Shown here piece by piece: positions 15,238-19,305 of a stretch of DNA of 19,305 bases. The translations under genes were made by a program, and so were the position numbers. The first letter of the stretch is position 1. Each line of letters begins with the position of its first letter. The notes beneath the pieces are model-generated. The model did not search any database, was not told the DNA's origin, and worked only from the letters and a program-made list of their open reading frames with translations. Source of the DNA: Bacillota bacterium (GTDB taxonomy: Bacteria > Bacillota_E > Sulfobacillia > Sulfobacillales > Sulfobacillaceae); contig JAKAAL010000006.1 in assembly GCA_021802375.1 (NCBI GenBank), forward strand, positions 1-19,305. The letters are read 5' to 3'.

Positions 15238-17011
15238 TCAGACAAATCGACCGGGACCGGATCAACGGAAAACCATGCGGGACTTATTCGTCTATGCGCG
15301 CCCCTATAAACGCCTCTTTGTTGGGATTATTGGACTAGTAATTATATATAATCTCACGCAGGTGAGTCAGCCCTACCTGGTAAAAGTCGCGATTGATCGT
15401 TATCTTTTGGTACATCATCCGGTGTTGCGGCCCCTAGTCGAAATCGGGGTTGCCTATCTAGGCATTACGCTCATTGGGTTAGGGGCAAATTTGGTACAAA
15501 CCCGCCTCATTGCCTCAGCTGGCCAACAGATTGTACGTCAAATTCGTGTAGACCTTTTTAAACATATTGAGTCCTTATCAATGCAGTACTTTGAACGACA
15601 CGATTCCGGTCGACTGCTCACCAATGTTTCCAGCGACACCACCCGAATTAGTCAATTCTTTACCCAATTTTTGTTGAGCGTCATCCGAGATGGGCTCACC
15701 ATTGTCTTAGTGCTTGGTGCCATGTTGGCGTTGAATTGGAAGCTCGGGCTATTGTCGGCTTTGGTTATTCCACCCATCGTCCTGATATCGGTCGGGTTCC
15801 GTCCTCGGTTGCGTAAGAGTTACAACGCGACCCGATCACGACTGTCTCGAATGATCGGTTTCGTCGCCGAGAACCTGACCGGGATGCGAATAACTCAAGT
15901 GTTCCATCAAGAACAAAAGCAATTTGACGCCTTTTCCGAACTGAACCATGGCTATCAAAATGCTAGTGTGACTGAATACCGCTGGGATGTGCTGTTTAAC
16001 CGGAGCTTTGATTTATTAGGTAACCTCGCCGTGGCCTTTGTGGCGTGGCTCGGGGGCTTGGCGGTACTACACCATGGCCTACAGATCGGAGTCCTCTATG
16101 CCTTTATTAGCTATATTCAACAGTTCTTCGCACCCATCAACTCCTTAACCCAAAACTGGAATACCCTCCAATCGTCGATGATCTCGGCCGAGCGGGTTAG
16201 TAATGTCTTAGGCACTAGACCATCGCTTGAGGACCCCGTAAACCCCGTGATCCCAGACCCTGGTGACCCCGGCGGAGTGGAGTTCGACCACGTGAGTTTC
16301 GCCTATGACCAAAACCCTGTTCTCCAAGACATTTCTCTTTCGATTCGGCCAGGCGAGTTCGTCGGCATTGTAGGCGAAACCGGGGCGGGCAAAAGTACGC
16401 TTATCAGTCTTTTGAGCCGTTTTTATGATGTTAGCCAGGGCTCCATTACAATTGATGGAATAGATATCCGCGAGCTACGTCAAGCAGATCTGCATCGTTT
16501 GGTGGCCGTGGTACAGCAAGAGGTCAACCTCTATTCGGGAACGGTAGCGGACAATATTCGACTATTTCGTTCGGAGGTTTCGATGGACCAAATTGTGACC
16601 GCAGCTCGAACCACTGGAGCAGATAGCTTTATCCAGCAATTGCCGCACGCATACAACACCTGGCTCACACCCCGAGGGTCCAATTTGTCAACGGGCCAAC
16701 GCCAACTGTTAGCGTTCGCACGCACCGTGATTTTGGACCCCCGTGTGCTAGTCCTAGATGAAGCCACCGCCAATCTTGATGCCGTGAGTGAAATCGCGGT
16801 GCAAAAAGGTCTTATGGAGGTGGCCAAACATCGGACGACCATCGTAATCGCGCATCGGCTATCAACAATTCGAGCCGCCAACTGCATTTATGTGATGGAC
16901 CAAGGCCGCATCGTGGAACAGGGTGACCATGCCACGCTGATGGCGCTTGGCGGCACCTATTTCAATCTAGTGAAAAAATCAGCGATCGATGTGGCGCAGC
17001 AACTAGCCTGA
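15230..17011 (+). CDS. ABC exporter half-transporter, active-site subunit (YheH/BmrD-like)
   Basis: This is the second half-transporter, 593 residues, with six N-terminal membrane helices and an ATPase domain. The open frame reaches back to 15104, but the start is TTG 15230, behind AAGGAGG and overlapping the previous gene's stop, so expression is coupled. Walker A GETGAGKST is at 382-390, Walker B ends LDE with the intact catalytic Glu511, and the H-loop is His542. Its signature is LSTGQ (486-490) rather than LSGGQ. Combined with the aspartate in the first subunit, one ATP site of the dimer pairs two altered elements and the other pairs two intact ones, the classical asymmetric arrangement of BmrCD-type exporters. 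No good terminator follows the stop. Confidence 0.92.
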   Translation: MANQTNRPGPDQRKTMRDLFVYARPYKRLFVGIIGLVIIYNLTQVSQPYLVKVAIDRYLLVHHPVLRPLVEIGVAYLGITLIGLGANLVQTRLIASAGQQIVRQIRVDLFKHIESLSMQYFERHDSGRLLTNVSSDTTRISQFFTQFLLSVIRDGLTIVLVLGAMLALNWKLGLLSALVIPPIVLISVGFRPRLRKSYNATRSRLSRMIGFVAENLTGMRITQVFHQEQKQFDAFSELNHGYQNASVTEYRWDVLFNRSFDLLGNLAVAFVAWLGGLAVLHHGLQIGVLYAFISYIQQFFAPINSLTQNWNTLQSSMISAERVSNVLGTRPSLEDPVNPVIPDPGDPGGVEFDHVSFAYDQNPVLQDISLSIRPGEFVGIVGETGAGKSTLISLLSRFYDVSQGSITIDGIDIRELRQADLHRLVAVVQQEVNLYSGTVADNIRLFRSEVSMDQIVTAARTTGADSFIQQLPHAYNTWLTPRGSNLSTGQRQLLAFARTVILDPRVLVLDEATANLDAVSEIAVQKGLMEVAKHRTTIVIAHRLSTIRAANCIYVMDQGRIVEQGDHATLMALGGTYFNLVKKSAIDVAQQLA

Positions 17012-17214
17012 GCTGCATGGGCTCTATTCGGCGGCTTAAAAGCGTGCGGTTACAATGTGACGGAGTGCGCTATACAGGAATAGCACGTAAATCACGGCCA
17101 ACGATGCCGACCAAGAGCCACACTTACGGATTCGGCTCGTCTGTAGAACCTTTCCTTTGGAAATGATGCCGCCACCTCACCCCCTGGAACGCCGCGATCG
17201 AGTGGTATCATGCG

Positions 17215-17238
17215 CCTATCGGGCACGACGACGATAGG
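17215..17238 (-). repeat. Stem-loop after the AAE3-like ligase gene
   Basis: CCTATCG (17215-17221) and CGATAGG (17232-17238) form a perfect 7-bp stem with a 10-nt loop just after the ligase stop at 17243. It is not followed by a T-tract on the minus strand, so a terminator role is uncertain; it may protect the 3' end of the message. The rest of the convergent gap 17012-17242 has no feature I can support. Confidence 0.4.
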
Positions 17239-17242
17239 ACGC

Positions 17243-18721
17243 TTAACCGGCCCCGGCCAAGACGTCTTGTAGCCTTCGCCGCGCGAGCTTTCCGGTGGGG
17301 CCAATCGGCAACGAACTCACCAACAGCACCCGGGACGGCACTTTATACGACGCCAGCATGGTTTCAACATGGCTCATCACTGTCGTCACGAGATCCTCTC
17401 CGGCGGCCTCGCGGGCAACCACAAACAGCACGACTTCTTCACCAAGAATCGGATGCGGCGCTCCAACCGCAGCGCATTCTTGCACGGCGGCCAGCCGCAA
17501 CACCACTTCCTCAATCTCCCGAGGAAACACCTTCTCCCCACCCCGATTAATGACCTCGCGACTACGACCCTTCAGATACAAAAATCCGGATTCATCTAGG
17601 TATCCGAGGTCACCAGTCGTATACCAGCCGTCATGCATTTTGTCGAGCGCCCATTGGTTCGGTCCCCATCTGGGATTAATCACCGAGTCTCCCTGGATCT
17701 CAATGGCTCCTACAGCCCCCGGGGGAAGACTGCGTCCGGTCTCGCCAACTACCCGAAGCTTTACGCCTCGCGCCTTGCCTGCGGATCCTGGTGGATTATC
17801 TTCGGGAGGAAGTGCGTTGGCCGTAACCTGGCTGGCTGCTTCCGAAAGTCCGTACGTCTCGGTAATAGCCAGACCCCACCGCTCCTTCCAACGTTCTCTG
17901 GTGATCTGTGGGAGCGCCATCGATGCCGAGCGGACGAGCCGAATGTCTCTAAGCTGATGGCGTTCAGGGCCTTCGACCGATTGGGCAACCAGGGACAAAA
18001 TTGTAGGCACTGCGTTAATCCACGAAACCTGATAGTCGAGAACATGGTGCCAAAAGGCGCTGCGGTGAAACTTTGTGGGGATTACAATGGTGCTGCCGGA
18101 CAACAGGCTTGCCAGTACAGCGACCACTTCAGCATTGACATGAAACAACGGCAACGGTGAATATCCCCGATCGGATGCCGTCAGATTTTGGGCGTGTCTC
18201 ACCTGGTTCGCGGTATGCCACAAAGCCTTTGTTTGCATACCGACAGGCTTAGGCTCGCCGGTGGAACCCGATGTCCAAAGAATCACGCCTCCGCCGTCGT
18301 ACGCCTGGGGGGCCAAGAGTTGGGGACTTATTGCCGTCGGAACCGGCACCAGTCGAACGCCCCCGTCCTGTGCCCCCTGCAACAGCGTCGTGGCCGTTAC
18401 TCGAGACAAGGTCCTATAAACATCGGTGTGGGGCGCCTCTGGGGATATCGGGACCGCTACGCCTTCCACGGCCAAAACGGCAAACCAGGCCACGACAAAC
18501 TGGTCCGGATCCGCAAGTTGAATCCCTACCCGGTCACCCCGATGAATGCCGTGACTCCTAAGCGCCGCGCCAAGCCATGCGACCTCCTCTACCATTTGCG
18601 TATAAGATAGTATCGTGGTCGGCCTCCCCTTATCTCCCGGAACCACTAAAAATGGCTTATGAGATAAGCTTCTGGCCTTATTGAGTAAGATTGCCTCGAT
18701 CGCATTGACTGCATTCGCCAT
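17243..18721 (-). CDS. AAE3/Pcs60-like acyl-CoA ligase (oxalate--CoA ligase type)
   Basis: This is an ANL-superfamily acid--CoA ligase of 492 residues. I start it at ATG 18721, preceded by GAGGTGAT, though ATG 18727 is possible. The P-loop WTSGSTGEPK is at 149-158, followed by proline where most relatives have glycine. YGLSEAASQ is at 290-298, YTTGD at 367-371, the hinge GRSREVINRGGEK at 385-397, and the adenylation lysine Lys478 is in PTGK. LFHVNAEVVAVLASLL, SWINAVPTI and INRGGEKVFPREIEEV resemble the Pcs60/AAE3 group, whose characterised members ligate oxalate. It lies 30 bp downstream of an MFS transporter gene on the same strand, so substrate uptake and activation are probably coupled. 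Oxalate as substrate is inference. Confidence 0.87.
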   Translation of the reverse strand: MANAVNAIEAILLNKARSLSHKPFLVVPGDKGRPTTILSYTQMVEEVAWLGAALRSHGIHRGDRVGIQLADPDQFVVAWFAVLAVEGVAVPISPEAPHTDVYRTLSRVTATTLLQGAQDGGVRLVPVPTAISPQLLAPQAYDGGGVILWTSGSTGEPKPVGMQTKALWHTANQVRHAQNLTASDRGYSPLPLFHVNAEVVAVLASLLSGSTIVIPTKFHRSAFWHHVLDYQVSWINAVPTILSLVAQSVEGPERHQLRDIRLVRSASMALPQITRERWKERWGLAITETYGLSEAASQVTANALPPEDNPPGSAGKARGVKLRVVGETGRSLPPGAVGAIEIQGDSVINPRWGPNQWALDKMHDGWYTTGDLGYLDESGFLYLKGRSREVINRGGEKVFPREIEEVVLRLAAVQECAAVGAPHPILGEEVVLFVVAREAAGEDLVTTVMSHVETMLASYKVPSRVLLVSSLPIGPTGKLARRRLQDVLAGAG

Positions 18722-18751
18722 CTGCATCACCTCTCCCTTTCTCCAATATCG

Positions 18752-19305
18752 TTAATGTTTGGCCGACACTGCGGAGCCGACAACAAAGTCTTGACGGAAT
18801 CGATACTCCAGGCTTCGGTCCCGGGTTTCTGAACCCAACCACGCGACCGCTATCGCGCCCACAACCGCAACTCCAGCAATAAAATCGAAACTGATACTAA
18901 TTCCTCCTCGTGAGAGCCAGATCGCCATGATATAAGGTGCAAGGGCGCCACCAAGTAACCGGGCCCATGCTTCGGCAAATCCTACACCGGTGCCACGCAT
19001 TTCAGTTGGGTATTGTTCGGCTGCATAAATCTTCATAGCAGGATCCACCGCAATGCCAAAAAACGAAAACGCAAGGCCAACGAGGAGCCAGCCTAATATC
19101 CCGTGCATTAGCGGAAACACCAATGCCGCGAAGGCTGCGATGAGGGAAAAACCGACAATCACGGGTTTACGACCGACTCGCTCTACCAACCACGATTCTG
19201 CCCACTTTCCGGGAATACTGGATCCCATGATGATAGCGGCCACCATATCAACCTCGGCCACCGAGAGTCCTTCTCGAGCCAGTATCATGGGCATAAACGT
19301 CATGA
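18752..19305 (-). CDS. MFS transporter (metabolite:H+ symporter or sugar-porter type), C-terminal part, runs off right edge
   Basis: This is the C-terminal 180 or so residues of a 12-helix MFS carrier; the N-terminal half lies beyond the window, so the ATG near the edge is not its start. The mid-loop motif is present as LVERVGRKPVI, and AEQYPTEMRGTGVGFAEAWA with RLLGGALAPY is characteristic of the metabolite:H+ symporter and sugar-porter groups. The last helix ends AVAWLGSETRDRSLEY, a common terminus in these families. It is the first visible gene of a minus-strand operon with the AAE3-like ligase, pointing to import of a carboxylic acid that is then activated. It is not closely similar to the OxlT-like carrier at 3900-5303. 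Confidence 0.85.
   Translation of the reverse strand, partial: MTFMPMILAREGLSVAEVDMVAAIIMGSSIPGKWAESWLVERVGRKPVIVGFSLIAAFAALVFPLMHGILGWLLVGLAFSFFGIAVDPAMKIYAAEQYPTEMRGTGVGFAEAWARLLGGALAPYIMAIWLSRGGISISFDFIAGVAVVGAIAVAWLGSETRDRSLEYRFRQDFVVGSAVSAKH

Noticed and set aside
17215..17238. Rho-independent terminator for the AAE3-like ligase gene
   Set aside because: The stem is real but no T-run follows on the minus strand, so it is listed only as a stem-loop.
1..19305. CRISPR arrays, tRNA or rRNA genes, complete insertion sequences, phage genes
   Set aside because: No regularly spaced repeats, cloverleaf-like segments, conserved rRNA stretches, transposase motifs or phage structural genes were seen on either strand.

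Overview
The window most likely comes from a Gram-positive (Bacillota-type) chromosome of moderate GC content. Start sites have strong GGAGG-type Shine-Dalgarno sequences, several convincing starts are TTG or GTG, and recognisable sigma-A-like promoters are present. The gene set (OxlT-type MFS carrier, family-5 uracil-DNA glycosylase, YheI/YheH-like ABC pair, archaeal-type LeuC/LeuD) would suit an acidophilic, moderately thermophilic relative of Sulfobacillus. The genus is inference from the gene set and is not proven by the sequence. I see no rRNA, tRNA, CRISPR array, transposase or phage gene.

Layout. (1) 1-1977, minus: a GlcG/HbpS-family protein, then archaeal-type isopropylmalate-dehydratase-like large and small subunits, tightly coupled. 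The large subunit is split by a frameshift close to its N-terminus. (2) 2284-2916, minus: a CBS-CBS-ACT (AcuB-like) sensor protein. (3) 3251-5303: an OxlT-family MFS carrier on the minus strand, followed by a 12-13 bp stem-loop and an unlisted 51-residue single-pass membrane protein. A second small membrane protein (81 residues) is encoded convergently on the plus strand, and a minus-strand terminator lies beyond it. (4) 5707-6432, plus: a family-5 uracil-DNA glycosylase whose stop overlaps that of the convergent SDR gene by 4 bp. (5) 6429-10046, minus: a YcaQ-family DNA glycosylase, an acyl-CoA ligase and an SDR reductase. (6) 10211-13191, minus: an AspA/AstE-type metallo-deacylase, a class III aminotransferase, and directly after it the decayed N-terminus of an aldehyde dehydrogenase, which looks like a broken amine or amino-acid degradation module. 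(7) 13489-17011, plus: an asymmetric heterodimeric ABC exporter, divergent from region 6 across a compact promoter region. (8) 17243-19305, minus: an AAE3/Pcs60-like (oxalate-type) CoA ligase downstream of a second MFS transporter cut by the window edge.

Taken together, most of the window is small-carboxylate, acyl-CoA and amine catabolism with matching transporters, plus two DNA-repair glycosylases and an exporter. The least explained parts are the two small membrane proteins next to the OxlT-like carrier, the dehydratase with a non-standard substrate loop partnered with a GlcG/HbpS protein, and the decaying aldehyde dehydrogenase. Several intergenic stretches also hold unidentified open frames that may be gene remnants.
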